Counted from the first letter of the stretch, positions 49,685-58,713 are shown. The stretch is 64,000 nucleotides of DNA from SSC3 sp963769585 (GCA_963769585.1 CAVYMJ010000006.1:1302001-1366000), one strand, 5' to 3'. The notes: generated by a model from the sequence alone, not told the origin. Numbers and translations: made by a program.

Positions 49685-51142
49685 ATGAGCATCGAGACCG
49701 CCATCGGGTTGGCGACCGGCCAGCCGTACGCCTACCAGCGCGTCGAGCTGGTCGAGCCCGACTGGACCCGGTTCCCCGGCTGGAAGGACGTCACCACCCA
49801 GCAGTGGGCGTCCGCGCAGTGGCAGCGAGCCCACTGCGTCAAGAATCTCAAGCAGCTGCGCGAGCTCCTCGGCGACCTGGTCGACGAGCGGTTCTACGCC
49901 GATCTCGAACGCGACCAGCGCGAGCGGGCGACGATGTCGATGCTGGTGCCGCCTCAGATGATGAACACCATGGGTCCTCGGGACACCCCGGGTGGGCCTG
50001 GCTCGCTGACCGACGCGTTCTACGCCGACCCGGTACGCCGGTACATGCTGCCGGTCTTCTCCGATCGCCGTACCGACTGGCCGTCCCACCCGCACGCCAC
50101 CCGCGACTCGCTGCACGAACACGACATGTGGGTCGCCGAGGGGCTGACCCACCGCTACCCGACCAAGGTCCTGGCCGAGCTCCTCCCGACCTGCCCGCAG
50201 TACTGCGGGCACTGCACCCGGATGGACCTGGTCGGGAACTCCACCCCGGTGATCGACAAGCTCAAGTTCGAGCTCAAGCCGGTCGACCGGCTCGACGCGA
50301 TGATGGGCTACCTGCGCCGAACGCCGCAGGTGCGCGACGTGGTGGTCTCCGGCGGCGACGTGGCGAACATGCCGTGGGCCCGGCTCGAGGACTTCCTGGA
50401 CCGGCTGCTCGAGATCGACAACATCCGCGACATCCGCCTGGCGACCAAGGCGCTGATGGGGCTCCCCCAGCACTGGCTGCAGGACGACGTGGTAGCCGGC
50501 ATGGAGCGGGTGGCCACGGTGGCGCGGCAGCGCGGGGTCTCCCTGGCGATCCACACCCACGTGAACCACGCCAACTCGGTGACCCCGCTGGTCGCAGAGG
50601 CAGCCAGGAGGATGCTCGAGGTCGGCGTACGCGACGTACGCAACCAGGGTGTCCTGCTCAACGGCGTCAACGCCGACCCGCATGCGCTGCTGGACCTGTG
50701 CTTCGCGCTGCTCGACGGCGCCCAGATCATGCCGTACTACTTCTACATGTGCGACATGATCCCGTTCTCCGAGCACTGGCGGGTCTCGGTCGCCGACGCC
50801 CAGCGTCTGCAGCACCACATCATGGGCTACCTCCCCGGCTTCGCGACGCCCCGGATCGTCTGCGACGTCCCGTTCGTCGGCAAGCGATGGGTGCACCAGC
50901 TGGCCGGGTACGACCACGAACGCGGAGTCTCGCACTGGACGAAGAACTACCGGACCTCCATCGAGACCCAGGACCCCGAGGCCCTCACCCGCACCTACGA
51001 GTACTACGACCCGATCCACACCCTCCCGCCCGAGGGCCAGAACTGGTGGCGCGAGCACGCCGGCGACCATCTGGCCGCAGCTGAGGAACTCGCCGCCGCC
51101 TCACGCGACACCGCGGAACGCCAGAAGCTGCTCACCCCCTGA
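49685..51142 (+). CDS. kamA: Lysine 2,3-aminomutase
   Basis: A 485-residue radical SAM enzyme that converts L-lysine to L-beta-lysine. The iron-sulfur cluster motif CxxxCxxC is Cys170, Cys174 and Cys177 in CPQYCGHC, followed by the MDLVGN segment. The PLP region RNQGVLLNGVNAD and the PYYFYMCDMIP block are typical. GAAGGAAAGC precedes the ATG. It is divergent from kdd and supplies the substrate for KamDE. The long family C-terminal helix is present. Directly after its stop begins a 22-bp repeat array. Confidence 0.93.
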   Translation: MSIETAIGLATGQPYAYQRVELVEPDWTRFPGWKDVTTQQWASAQWQRAHCVKNLKQLRELLGDLVDERFYADLERDQRERATMSMLVPPQMMNTMGPRDTPGGPGSLTDAFYADPVRRYMLPVFSDRRTDWPSHPHATRDSLHEHDMWVAEGLTHRYPTKVLAELLPTCPQYCGHCTRMDLVGNSTPVIDKLKFELKPVDRLDAMMGYLRRTPQVRDVVVSGGDVANMPWARLEDFLDRLLEIDNIRDIRLATKALMGLPQHWLQDDVVAGMERVATVARQRGVSLAIHTHVNHANSVTPLVAEAARRMLEVGVRDVRNQGVLLNGVNADPHALLDLCFALLDGAQIMPYYFYMCDMIPFSEHWRVSVADAQRLQHHIMGYLPGFATPRIVCDVPFVGKRWVHQLAGYDHERGVSHWTKNYRTSIETQDPEALTRTYEYYDPIHTLPPEGQNWWREHAGDHLAAAEELAAASRDTAERQKLLTP

Positions 51143-51146
51143 CGGT

Positions 51147-51247
51147 GAGCCGGGCGTGTTGGTTGAGCCGGGCGTGTTGGTTGGTTGAGCCGGGCGTGTT
51201 GGTTGGTCGAGCCGGGCGTGTTGGTTGGTCGAGCCGGGCGTGTTGGG
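51147..51247 (+). repeat. 22-bp tandem-repeat array after kamA
   Basis: Five copies of GAGCCGGGCGTGTTGGTT plus four spacer bases start at 51147, 51165, 51187, 51209 and 51231 (steps of 18, 22, 22, 22). They fill nearly the whole gap between the kamA stop and the convergent exonuclease stop. The array reads sense to kamA and starts four bases after its TGA. The same unit in inverse orientation follows the helY gene at 53720-53864. Confidence 0.95.
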
Positions 51248-51253
51248 GCCGCG

Positions 51254-52180
51254 TCACCTTGTCCGGGTGATGGTCTCCACGAGTCGGGCGACGGGTGAGT
51301 CGAGGCCCCACCTCTCGGCCAGAGCCAGCAAGCCGTCACCGTCGACCGGCGTCGGGGGCAGCCGGTAGTCATGGTCCCCCAGGACGAGGTCGGTGGCCAC
51401 CTTGCAGACCGTCGGGGCGACCGCGAGGTACTCCGCGGCGTCCAGGAGCTTTCGGCGTGGTCCTGGCGCAAGTTCAGAGCCCGGGTCGGCGGCCGCCGCC
51501 AGTAGCGCATCCATGTCCGGGAACTTGGAGAGCAGGCCGGCCGCGGTCTTCTCCCCCACTCCTGCCACGCCGGGCAGGCCGTCTGAGTTGTCCCCGCGCA
51601 GCGCAGCGAAGTCGGCGTACTGGTCCGCCCTGACGCCGTACTTGTCACGGATGAAGGACTCGGTGACACGCTCGTGCTTGGCGACGCCTCTCGCGACGTA
51701 CAGGACGCGTACTTCGCGGTGGTCGTCGACAACCTGGAAGAGGTCGCGGTCGCCGGTCACCACGTCGGTCGGCATCGACGCGGTGGCGGCAAGCGTCCCG
51801 ATCACGTCGTCAGCCTCGTAGCCGTCCGCCCCGACCACCGCGATTCCGAAGGCGGCGAGTACGTCGAGGATGATCGGGACCTGGGTCTCCAGCGGGTCGG
51901 GGACGACCTCGACATCCGGCGCCCCAGGGACGACGTACTCGACCCGGTGCGCCTTGTACGACGGGATCAGGTCGACTCGCCACTGGGGTCGCCAGTCGTT
52001 GTCCCAGCAGCAGACCAGATGCGTCGGGTGGTACTCACCGACGAGGCGGCTGATGAAGTCCAGCAGGCCGCGTACGGCGTTGACCGGCGTCCCGTCCGGA
52101 GCCCTGAAGGTGTCCGGTACGCCGAAGAACGCCCGGAAGTAGAGGGAGGCTGTGTCGAGGAGCATCATGCGCTGGGCCAC
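51254..52180 (-). CDS. 5'-3' exonuclease (DNA polymerase I N-terminal-like)
   Basis: A 308-residue stand-alone FEN-family nuclease like the 5'-nuclease domain of Pol I. Acidic metal-binding motifs are LLDTASLYFRAF, DGYEADDVIG, TGDRDLFQVV and the helix-hairpin-helix GDNSDGLPGVAGVGEKTAAG (in parts). In actinobacteria such proteins act on flap or RNA-DNA structures in repair. The GTG at 52180 is used; a downstream ATG (52168) is possible. It is divergent from the Lrp gene and ends against the repeat array. Confidence 0.9.
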   Translation of the reverse strand: MAQRMMLLDTASLYFRAFFGVPDTFRAPDGTPVNAVRGLLDFISRLVGEYHPTHLVCCWDNDWRPQWRVDLIPSYKAHRVEYVVPGAPDVEVVPDPLETQVPIILDVLAAFGIAVVGADGYEADDVIGTLAATASMPTDVVTGDRDLFQVVDDHREVRVLYVARGVAKHERVTESFIRDKYGVRADQYADFAALRGDNSDGLPGVAGVGEKTAAGLLSKFPDMDALLAAAADPGSELAPGPRRKLLDAAEYLAVAPTVCKVATDLVLGDHDYRLPPTPVDGDGLLALAERWGLDSPVARLVETITRTR

Positions 52181-52245
52181 GACCGCGAGTCTTTCATGGT
52201 GGTGCCCGCCTATAAGGATTCGACCTCGGCCGCTAGCCTTTCGCT

Positions 52246-52683
52246 GTGGAAGACCTGGATCAGCGCATTCTCACGCTCCTTGCCGCCGACGGCCGTATGT
52301 CCTTCACCGACCTCGGCAAAGGCACGGGACTGTCGACCTCGGCGGTCCATCAGCGCGTCAAGCGACTTGAGGCGCGCGGCCTGATCAAGGGGTACGGCGC
52401 GACGATCGACTATGAGCAGGTCGGTCGCCCGCTGACCGCGTTCATCTCGATCCGCCCGATCGACCCCTCCCAGCCCGACGACTCCCCGGAGCGCCTCTCC
52501 GGCATCACCGACATCGAGTCGTGCTGGTCGGTCGCGGGCGACGAGTCGTACATCCTCAAGGTGCGGGTGCCGACGCCGGGCGACCTGGAGGACCTGCTGG
52601 CTCGGATCCGAGCTGCCGCCAACGTCTCCACCCGGACCACGATCGTGCTGTCCACGCCGTACGAGAACCGGCCCGTCAGCTGA
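52246..52683 (+). CDS. Lrp/AsnC-family regulator
   Basis: A 145-residue feast/famine regulator. The N-terminal helix-turn-helix (LDQRILTLLAADGRMSFTDL, then GLSTSAVHQRVKRLEARGLI) precedes an AsnC-type ligand domain (ISIRPIDPSQ, SYILKVRVPTPGDLEDLL). TAGCCT (52234-52239) could start transcription at the GTG, giving a leaderless mRNA. Given the neighbourhood it may sense lysine or another amino acid, but this is not shown. It overlaps the convergent unknown gene by eight bases. Confidence 0.9.
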   Translation: MEDLDQRILTLLAADGRMSFTDLGKGTGLSTSAVHQRVKRLEARGLIKGYGATIDYEQVGRPLTAFISIRPIDPSQPDDSPERLSGITDIESCWSVAGDESYILKVRVPTPGDLEDLLARIRAAANVSTRTTIVLSTPYENRPVS

Positions 52684-53347
52684 CTACGAACGGGTCGCCC
52701 GGGTGAGCTGCGGGGATCCGGGGTACCTGGTCGCCCCCGCGCGACGGGAAGCTGAGCGGAGCCGTCTGGGTTCGCAGCACCTGCGCGACCCGGTCAGCCA
52801 GCGCGCGGATGCTGTCGAACGTGGCCAGGCCCTCAGCGAGTTGGTCATAGGTTCGCGAGTCGGTGATCCGAGAGAGGTTCACCTGGATGGTGATCTGGGA
52901 GGTGCCCGCGGCCGCCCGCAGCGTCTCGACGGCGGCTGCCAGCTCGATGCGCTGCTGGGGGCGCCGTACGACGAGCAGCGACTCGGCCACGCGCAGCAGT
53001 GCATGGCACACCTCGGCCAGCGTTGCGGTCGTTCGCACTACCCCGGTGAGGCTCGAGATGAGGGTGCGGTCCGGCTCGGAGCCGCTGATCCGGGAGTGCT
53101 CTGCGTTGCGCGCCAGGGTGGAGACCTGTGCGTCGAGCTGGTTCGCGAGCTCGGCGAGGATGACCGCCTGGTAGCCCGCTGAGCCGACCTGCGCGTACTC
53201 CCGTGGCATCAGGCCGGTGCGCTCCTCCGCGACCCGGACGAGCATCGAGGCTGCCGAAGTCGTCTGCCGGAACGGGGTGAGCACCTCCGCCGGGCCGCGC
53301 CCGCGCAGCATGAACTGATCCATCCAAGAAGGTGGGTAAACCGACAC
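52676..53347 (-). CDS. Unrecognised helical protein
   Basis: A 223-residue protein I cannot assign. It is almost entirely helical and Ala/Leu/Arg-rich, with runs such as SAASMLVRVAEERTGLMP, AVILAELANQLDAQVSTLA, and ITDSRTYDQLAEGLATFD; the C-terminus is Pro-rich. No transmembrane segment or signal peptide is seen. The GTG at 53347 is chosen because GGAGG lies nine bases upstream; the frame opens at 53377. It lies between the two repeat arrays and upstream of it is a 500-base gene-free stretch. Confidence 0.6.
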   Translation of the reverse strand: MSVYPPSWMDQFMLRGRGPAEVLTPFRQTTSAASMLVRVAEERTGLMPREYAQVGSAGYQAVILAELANQLDAQVSTLARNAEHSRISGSEPDRTLISSLTGVVRTTATLAEVCHALLRVAESLLVVRRPQQRIELAAAVETLRAAAGTSQITIQVNLSRITDSRTYDQLAEGLATFDSIRALADRVAQVLRTQTAPLSFPSRGGDQVPRIPAAHPGDPFVVS

Positions 53348-53866
53348 CGAGCAGGTCCTCCCGTGACCGTTGCGCACGGGTACTCGCTCTCCCGGGCTCC
53401 GTACGCACGCTCAGAATAGACCGCCGGGGCGACAAGACGAAAACTGGGGCGATCGCACCCGTCGGTCCGGGCGTGGTCCGGTGTGAGGACCTCGTTACCG
53501 GCACGGCACCAAGCCCGTGAAGTCCCCAAAACATGGCCTCCGCAGGTTCCTCGAAACGCGGAACACGGCGTCGTGCCCGGTCCGTGTGGCCCTGCACTCC
53601 CCCGAAACCGGAGCGGTGCGAAGGGCCGGCCAGAGAGGGACAAAAGGCGCGCGCGCTCTCCAACGACACGCACGCCACCGGCCTCGACCGGCTCTGGGAG
53701 GACTGCCTCGACAGTCGAGCCCGGCTCAACCAACCAACACGGGTGCCTCGAGCAACGGGCATGCTCGGCTCAAGCGCAACCAACACGCCCGGCTCAACCA
53801 ACCAACACGCCCGGCTCAACCAACCAACACGCCCGGCTCAACCAACCAACACGCCCGGCTCAACGA
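53348..53866. other. Gene-free stretch holding the second repeat array
   Basis: About 520 bases without a supported gene. The left 370 bases show no recognisable feature; the likely promoter of the unknown gene must lie there, but no clear -10/-35 pair was found. The right part is the 22-bp array downstream of helY (53720-53864). Open frames through it merely translate the repeat. Confidence 0.6.
53720..53864 (-). repeat. 22-bp tandem-repeat array after helY
   Basis: Units of CCCGGCTCAACCAACCAACA (plus two more bases) start at 53720, 53788, 53810, 53832 and 53854 (the last one partial), with a degenerate stretch and one decayed copy at about 53766. The period is exactly 22. On the minus strand the unit reads GAGCCGGGCGTGTTGGTT, the same as after kamA, and begins a few bases after the helY stop codon, again sense to the gene it follows. 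Confidence 0.95.
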
Positions 53867-56617
53867 TCAGTCGCTCACCGAGGAGTAGGCGACGACCCCG
53901 CGGCGGAGGGCGCCGGCCGCAGCCCTCGCGGTCTCTCGAAGCACGGTCTCCCCCGCTGCGTCGGCCACCTGGTCGGCGAGGTCGAGCAGCTGCTTGACCC
54001 ACCGGACGAAGTCCCCGGCGGCCAGGTCGGTCTCGGAGAGGACCTCCTCGAGCTCGGCCCCGTTGGCCCACAGGTACGCCGCCCAGGCGAAGCCGAGGTC
54101 CGGCTCGCGGAGGAAGTCGAGGCGGTTCTCCTTCTCCAGGGCGTCAAGGTCGCTCCACAGATGCACCATCCGCGCCAGCGTCTCCCGGACCGGGCCCTTG
54201 GGCAGGCGGGGCGTGGTGGCGTCGTCCGCGCGCCGCGCCTCGAAGACCAGCGCGGAAAGTGCAGCAGCGAGCTCGGACGGGGACAGCCCCTCCCAGATCC
54301 CGGCCCGGAGCGACTCGGCCGCGACCAGGTCCATGTCGGTGTAGATCCTCATCAGCTTCTTGCCCTCGGCAGTGACCTGGTCGTTCTCGAGGTAGCCGAG
54401 CGTGGTCAGGACGTCGCAGACGCGATCGAACTGGCGCGCGATGGTGTTCGTCCGCGACTCGATGCGCCGCTCGAGCGTCTGGGTGTCCCGCTGCAGCTTG
54501 TGGAAGCGCTCGGCCCACCGAGCGTGGTCCTCGCGCTCGGGACACCCGTGGCACGGGTGTGCCTTGAGGGCCGCTCGCAGCCGGGAGATCTCGCGATCCC
54601 CGTCGGGTGACCGGACGGCGCTCCGCGGCCCCCCGGTGCGCGGCGGCGGCATGTCCTGGGTCCGGGTGCGCAGAGCCGAGGCCAGATCGCGCCGTTGCTG
54701 GGGGTTGCGTCCGTTGAACCCCTTCGGGACGCGCATCCGCGTCATCGACTCGACGGGCTGGCTGAAGTCCACGATCGACAGCCGGCGGGCATGCCGGTCG
54801 ACGGTGACGACATACGGCCGCGGGCCCTCGCGGTCGGAATGGGTGCCGGGGTCGATCACGACGGCGATGCCTGCGAACCTTCCGCTGGGTACGTCGATCA
54901 CGTCACCGGGCCGAAGCGCCATCAGGGACGCCACTATCTCGTCACGATGGTCCGTCCGACGCGATCGGGCCGAGGTGTTCTCGGCGTCCTTGAGCGCGCG
55001 CCTGAGCGCGGCGTACTCCATGAAGTCCCCGAGGTGACAGGCGGCCGCCTCGGCGTACCCCTCCAGCGCGTCCTGAGCCTTGCGGGCCTGCCGGGCGAGG
55101 CCGACCACCGCCTTGTCGGCCTGGAACTGGGCGAACGACGACTCGAGCAGCTCGCGCGCCGTGCCCCGGCCGACCTGGTGCACCAGGTTCACCGCCATGT
55201 TGTACGACGGCCGGAACGACGACTTGAGCGGGTAGGTCCGGGTGGAGGCCAGTCCGGCGACGGTCCGCGGGTCGACGCCAGGCTGCCACAGCACGACGCC
55301 GTGCCCTTCGACGTCGATGCCCCGGCGGCCGGCGCGACCCGTCAGCTGGGTGTACTCCCCCGGGGTGATGTCGGCATGCGTCTCGCCGTTCCATTTCACC
55401 AGCTTCTCGATGACCACGCTCCGCGCAGGCATGTTGATGCCGAGCGCGAGGGTCTCGGTGGCGAAGACCGCCCGGCACAGTCCACGCTCGAAGAGCTCCT
55501 CCACACACTGCTTGAAGGTGGGCAGCATGCCTGCGTGGTGCGCAGCGACCCCCCGGCTCAGGCCCTCCAGGAAGTCGTGATAGCCGATGACCTCCAGGTC
55601 CTCGTCGGGGAGGTTCCTGCACCGTTCCTCGACGAACGCGCGGATCTGGTCCCGCTCGGAAGGAGTCGTCAGCCGCAAGTTGGCGTTGAGGCACTGCTGT
55701 ACGGCGGCGTCGCAGCCGATGCGGCTGAAGATGAAGTAGATGGCGGGGAGGAGCCCGTCGCGGTCGAGCCGGTCGACGACCTCGAAACGGCTGGGGATCC
55801 AGGCCCGCCGCGGTGGGCCCTGCCCCCGCGCTCCAGCCCGGCCCTTGGGCGTGCGGTGGTCCTTCATCCGCCGCGAGGCCCAGTCGTCGCGGGCCACCTT
55901 CGTCAGCTCCGGGTTCACCTTTGCATCCGGTCCGGTCTCCCCGTCGTCGGCGAACAGGTCGAACATCCTGCGCCCGACGAGCACGTGCTGGAAGAGCGGG
56001 ACCGGCCGCCGCTCCTCCACGATCGTGGTGGTCTCCCCTCGTACGGTGGAGAGCCACTCCCCGAACTCCTCGGCGTTGGACACCGTCGCGCTGAGCGAGA
56101 CCACGGCTACGGATTCGGGCAGGTGGATGATCACCTCTTCCCAGACCGCCCCCCGGAACCGGTCGGCCAGGTAGTGCACCTCGTCCATCACGACGTACCC
56201 GAGACCGGTCAGGGTGTTGCTCCCGGCGTACAGCATGTTGCGAAGCACCTCGGTCGTCATCACGACGACCGGCGCCTCGCCGTTGATGGTGTTGTCACCG
56301 GTGAGCAGACCGACTCTGTCCGCGCCGTACCGCTTGGTCAGGTCGGCGAACTTCTGGTTGGACAGGGCTTTGATGGGCGTGGTGTAGAAGCACTTGCGGC
56401 CCTGTTCCAGGGCCAGGTGTACGGCGAACTCGCCCACCAGCGTCTTGCCCGACCCGGTGGGGGACGCCACCAGGACTCCGTTACCGGCCTCGAGCGCTCG
56501 GCAGGACTGGACCTGGAAGTCGTCGAGCTCGAAGTCGTACAGGGAGGCGAAGCCGGAGAAGATCGGCGACTCCTGGCCCCGTCGGAACCTTGCGTACGCC
56601 TCCGACGGACCGCTCAT
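53867..56617 (-). CDS. helY: DEVH-box RNA helicase HelY (Ski2-like)
   Basis: A 916-residue superfamily 2 helicase. Motif I is ASPTGSGKT, motif II MDEVH, motif III LSATVSN, and motif VI QLTGRAGRRGID. A long C-terminal part with the exosome-arch-like and DSHCT region (LDALEKENRLDFLREPDLGF in parts) follows. HelY proteins are Mtr4/Ski2 relatives presumed to remodel RNA. The ATG at 56617 overlaps the upstream kinase-family gene by four bases; the larger open frame beyond it is a shadow of that gene. The order tatA-tatC-helY matches mycobacteria. A 22-bp array follows the stop. Confidence 0.92.
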   Translation of the reverse strand: MSGPSEAYARFRRGQESPIFSGFASLYDFELDDFQVQSCRALEAGNGVLVASPTGSGKTLVGEFAVHLALEQGRKCFYTTPIKALSNQKFADLTKRYGADRVGLLTGDNTINGEAPVVVMTTEVLRNMLYAGSNTLTGLGYVVMDEVHYLADRFRGAVWEEVIIHLPESVAVVSLSATVSNAEEFGEWLSTVRGETTTIVEERRPVPLFQHVLVGRRMFDLFADDGETGPDAKVNPELTKVARDDWASRRMKDHRTPKGRAGARGQGPPRRAWIPSRFEVVDRLDRDGLLPAIYFIFSRIGCDAAVQQCLNANLRLTTPSERDQIRAFVEERCRNLPDEDLEVIGYHDFLEGLSRGVAAHHAGMLPTFKQCVEELFERGLCRAVFATETLALGINMPARSVVIEKLVKWNGETHADITPGEYTQLTGRAGRRGIDVEGHGVVLWQPGVDPRTVAGLASTRTYPLKSSFRPSYNMAVNLVHQVGRGTARELLESSFAQFQADKAVVGLARQARKAQDALEGYAEAAACHLGDFMEYAALRRALKDAENTSARSRRTDHRDEIVASLMALRPGDVIDVPSGRFAGIAVVIDPGTHSDREGPRPYVVTVDRHARRLSIVDFSQPVESMTRMRVPKGFNGRNPQQRRDLASALRTRTQDMPPPRTGGPRSAVRSPDGDREISRLRAALKAHPCHGCPEREDHARWAERFHKLQRDTQTLERRIESRTNTIARQFDRVCDVLTTLGYLENDQVTAEGKKLMRIYTDMDLVAAESLRAGIWEGLSPSELAAALSALVFEARRADDATTPRLPKGPVRETLARMVHLWSDLDALEKENRLDFLREPDLGFAWAAYLWANGAELEEVLSETDLAAGDFVRWVKQLLDLADQVADAAGETVLRETARAAAGALRRGVVAYSSVSD

Positions 56618-57492
56618 AGCCGTGACAGTACCCGCAGCGCCTGCGGGACCACCTCCACGGTCAGGGGCAGTGCGCCGAACCGCTCCCCGTCGGCGTAGCC
56701 GACGATCCCCGGCGCGGCGAGCGTGACCCGCCTGGTCAGGTGGTGTTCGTACGCCGGGTGGCTGACATGGGTACCGCTGAACAGCTTCGGATAGGTCCGG
56801 ACCAGCTGGGGCTTGCTCATCGGCTTGATGATCACCACGTCGAGCAGTCCGTCGTCGAGGTGAGCGCCCTCGGTGATCCGCAGTCCCCCGCCGTACGACG
56901 GGCCGTTGCCCACAGCAACCATCATCGCGTCCAGGCTGAGCGTCCGGTCGTCCAGCTCGATCGTGTACGGCACGGGCTCGAAGACACGGAGCTCGGCCAG
57001 GGTGGCCAGGTTGTAGCGCATCTGCCCCCGCGGCCAGGTCAGCCGGTTCGCACGCTCGTTGACCTTGGCGTCGAAGCCAGCCGCGAGGACGGTGACGAAG
57101 TACCTCTCGCCCGAGCGGGCCAGGTCGATGGTGCGCGTCTGGGAGCCGATCACAATGTCGGCGGCCAGCTGCGGGTCGTTGCGCGGGATGTCGAAGTAGC
57201 GGGCAACGTCGTTGCCGGTCCCCGCCGGGATGATGCCCAGCGGTGTCTGGGTGCCTGCGAGCAGTTGGACGGCCAGGTGCACCATGCCGTCTCCGCCGCA
57301 CACCACGAGGGACTCCACCCCGTCACGCAACGCCTCCGAAGCCAGCTCGCGAGCCGACTCCGCACTGCCTCCACGAAGGTCCCGTACGGCGAACCCGGCC
57401 TCGCGCAGCCGAGGCAGTGCAATCGCCGCGGTGCGGCTTCCGCGGCCCCTCCCGGACGTCGGGTTGGTCAACAACGCGATCTCACGGGCCAC
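56614..57492 (-). CDS. Diacylglycerol kinase family lipid kinase
   Basis: A 292-residue soluble kinase of the DAGK/YegS family that phosphorylates diacylglycerol or a related lipid. The ATP-binding motif CGGDGMVHLA and PAGTGNDVARYF are clear; the C-terminal domain carries GNGPSYGGGLRI and DGLLDVVI. It is translationally coupled to helY. A second member of the family lies at 63090-63941. Which lipid each uses cannot be read from sequence. Confidence 0.88.
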   Translation of the reverse strand: MAREIALLTNPTSGRGRGSRTAAIALPRLREAGFAVRDLRGGSAESARELASEALRDGVESLVVCGGDGMVHLAVQLLAGTQTPLGIIPAGTGNDVARYFDIPRNDPQLAADIVIGSQTRTIDLARSGERYFVTVLAAGFDAKVNERANRLTWPRGQMRYNLATLAELRVFEPVPYTIELDDRTLSLDAMMVAVGNGPSYGGGLRITEGAHLDDGLLDVVIIKPMSKPQLVRTYPKLFSGTHVSHPAYEHHLTRRVTLAAPGIVGYADGERFGALPLTVEVVPQALRVLSRL

Positions 57493-57559
57493 TCTCGAAC
57501 CCTAGCGACTTGCCGGCTCGGCGAGGGCTGTTACGGCTCGGCGCAGCCGCCGTGTCCGG

Positions 57560-58408
57560 TCACAGGTCGGCGGCTGGGGTGGCCTCGTCGTCGCCGAGCG
57601 CTGGCTCGGCCGCGTTCCGGGTTCGTCTGCGGTCGGTGAAGCGGGCGATGACCTCCGAGGCAAGGAAGAGCAGCGTCATCGGGATGGCCAGCATCAGCAT
57701 GGAGAACGGGTCGGTGGACGGGGTGGCCACTGCCGCGAACCCGAAGACGCCCAGGATGATCCACGGGCGGTACTCCGAGAGCAGGCGGGCCGGCAGTACT
57801 CCGGCCAGGTTCAGCAGCACCACGAAGAGCGGGATCTGGAAGGAGATGCCGAAGATCAACAGCATCCGCGTGAAGAACGAGAAGTACTCGCCGAACTCCA
57901 CCAGGTTCTCCAGCCTCGCCGGGGTGAAGCCGATGAGCACCTCGAGTCCCTTGGGCAGGACGTAGTAGCCGGTCGCGATACCGAGCGCGAACAGAGGTCC
58001 AGCCACGCCCATGAAGACCTTGGACCAGCGCTTCTCGTGCGCGTGCAGCCCAGGGACGATGAACGCCCAGACCTGGTAGAGCCAGTACGGGCTCGAGACG
58101 ACGACGGCGGCCAGTGCGCACAGCTTGAGCTGCAGCAGGAGGGGGCCGCCAGCGCCCTTGATGTAGGCGTTGGACGTCACATCAGAGCCGAGCGCGTCGA
58201 CTGCCTTGGAGTAGGGCCCGATGACCAGGTCCAGCAGCGGGTCGTAGAAGAAGAGCGAGATGACAAGCACGACCACGAACACCAGGACCGAGCGCAGCAG
58301 CCTGGCCCTCAGCTCTCGCAGGTGGTCGACGAGCGCCATCCGCCCGCCCTCACCGATTGCCCCGCTCGGGTTCGCGCGGAAGAGCCGGATGACTCCAGTG
58401 ATGGCCAT
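57560..58408 (-). CDS. tatC: Sec-independent translocase TatC
   Basis: A 282-residue polytopic component of the twin-arginine translocase that recognises signal peptides. Six helices are visible. Family landmarks are MALVDHLRELRARLL (the conserved HLxELRxRL), PYWLYQVWAFIVPGLHAHEKR and FGISFQIPL. An N-terminal extension of 23 residues precedes the usual start, and an acidic tail follows the last helix; the Met at about residue 24 is an alternative start. It lies 12 bases after tatA. Confidence 0.94.
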   Translation of the reverse strand: MAITGVIRLFRANPSGAIGEGGRMALVDHLRELRARLLRSVLVFVVVLVISLFFYDPLLDLVIGPYSKAVDALGSDVTSNAYIKGAGGPLLLQLKLCALAAVVVSSPYWLYQVWAFIVPGLHAHEKRWSKVFMGVAGPLFALGIATGYYVLPKGLEVLIGFTPARLENLVEFGEYFSFFTRMLLIFGISFQIPLFVVLLNLAGVLPARLLSEYRPWIILGVFGFAAVATPSTDPFSMLMLAIPMTLLFLASEVIARFTDRRRTRNAAEPALGDDEATPAADL

Positions 58409-58420
58409 GCTTTGGTTGGG

Positions 58421-58663
58421 TCAGCGCTCTTCGGGGCGGTGCTCGTTCTCGGTTACCGGCTCGGCCTCCGGGGCGGACCGGTGGGCATCGAGCTCAGGCT
58501 TGTCGGTGAGGTCGTCGTCGTCGTCCATCAGGCCCTTGGTCTCGGCCTTGAAGATCCGCAGCGCCCGACCGCTGCCGCGGGCAAGCTCGGGCAGCTTCTT
58601 CGCGCCGAACAGCAGTAGCAGGACCAACAGAAACAGGATGATCTCGGGTGGGCCGATATTCAT
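58421..58663 (-). CDS. tatA: Sec-independent translocase TatA
   Basis: An 80-residue pore-forming Tat subunit: a single transmembrane helix (PEIILFLLVLLLLFGAKKLPE), the FG hinge, an amphipathic helix with ELARGSGRALRIFK, and an acidic Glu/Asp-rich tail. Length and order match TatA rather than TatB. It precedes tatC by 12 bases. Confidence 0.93.
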   Translation of the reverse strand: MNIGPPEIILFLLVLLLLFGAKKLPELARGSGRALRIFKAETKGLMDDDDDLTDKPELDAHRSAPEAEPVTENEHRPEER

Positions 58664-58713
58664 GAGGTCCTCGCCTTACTCGTAGTGTGCGATGTCCATG
58701 CTACGCGGGGCAC

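Noticed and set aside
48797..51070. Very long minus-strand open frame (757 codons) opposite kamA and kdd
   Set aside because: It is an antisense shadow of high-GC coding sequence; composition is Arg/Gly/Val-rich with no domain, and kamA and kdd account for the DNA fully.
51147..53864. CRISPR-like reading of the 22-bp arrays
   Set aside because: Units are directly adjacent with no unique spacers, and no cas gene is present.
54695..56698. Plus-strand open frame of 667 codons opposite helY
   Set aside because: Shadow of helY; no family features, and the helicase motifs on the other strand are unambiguous.
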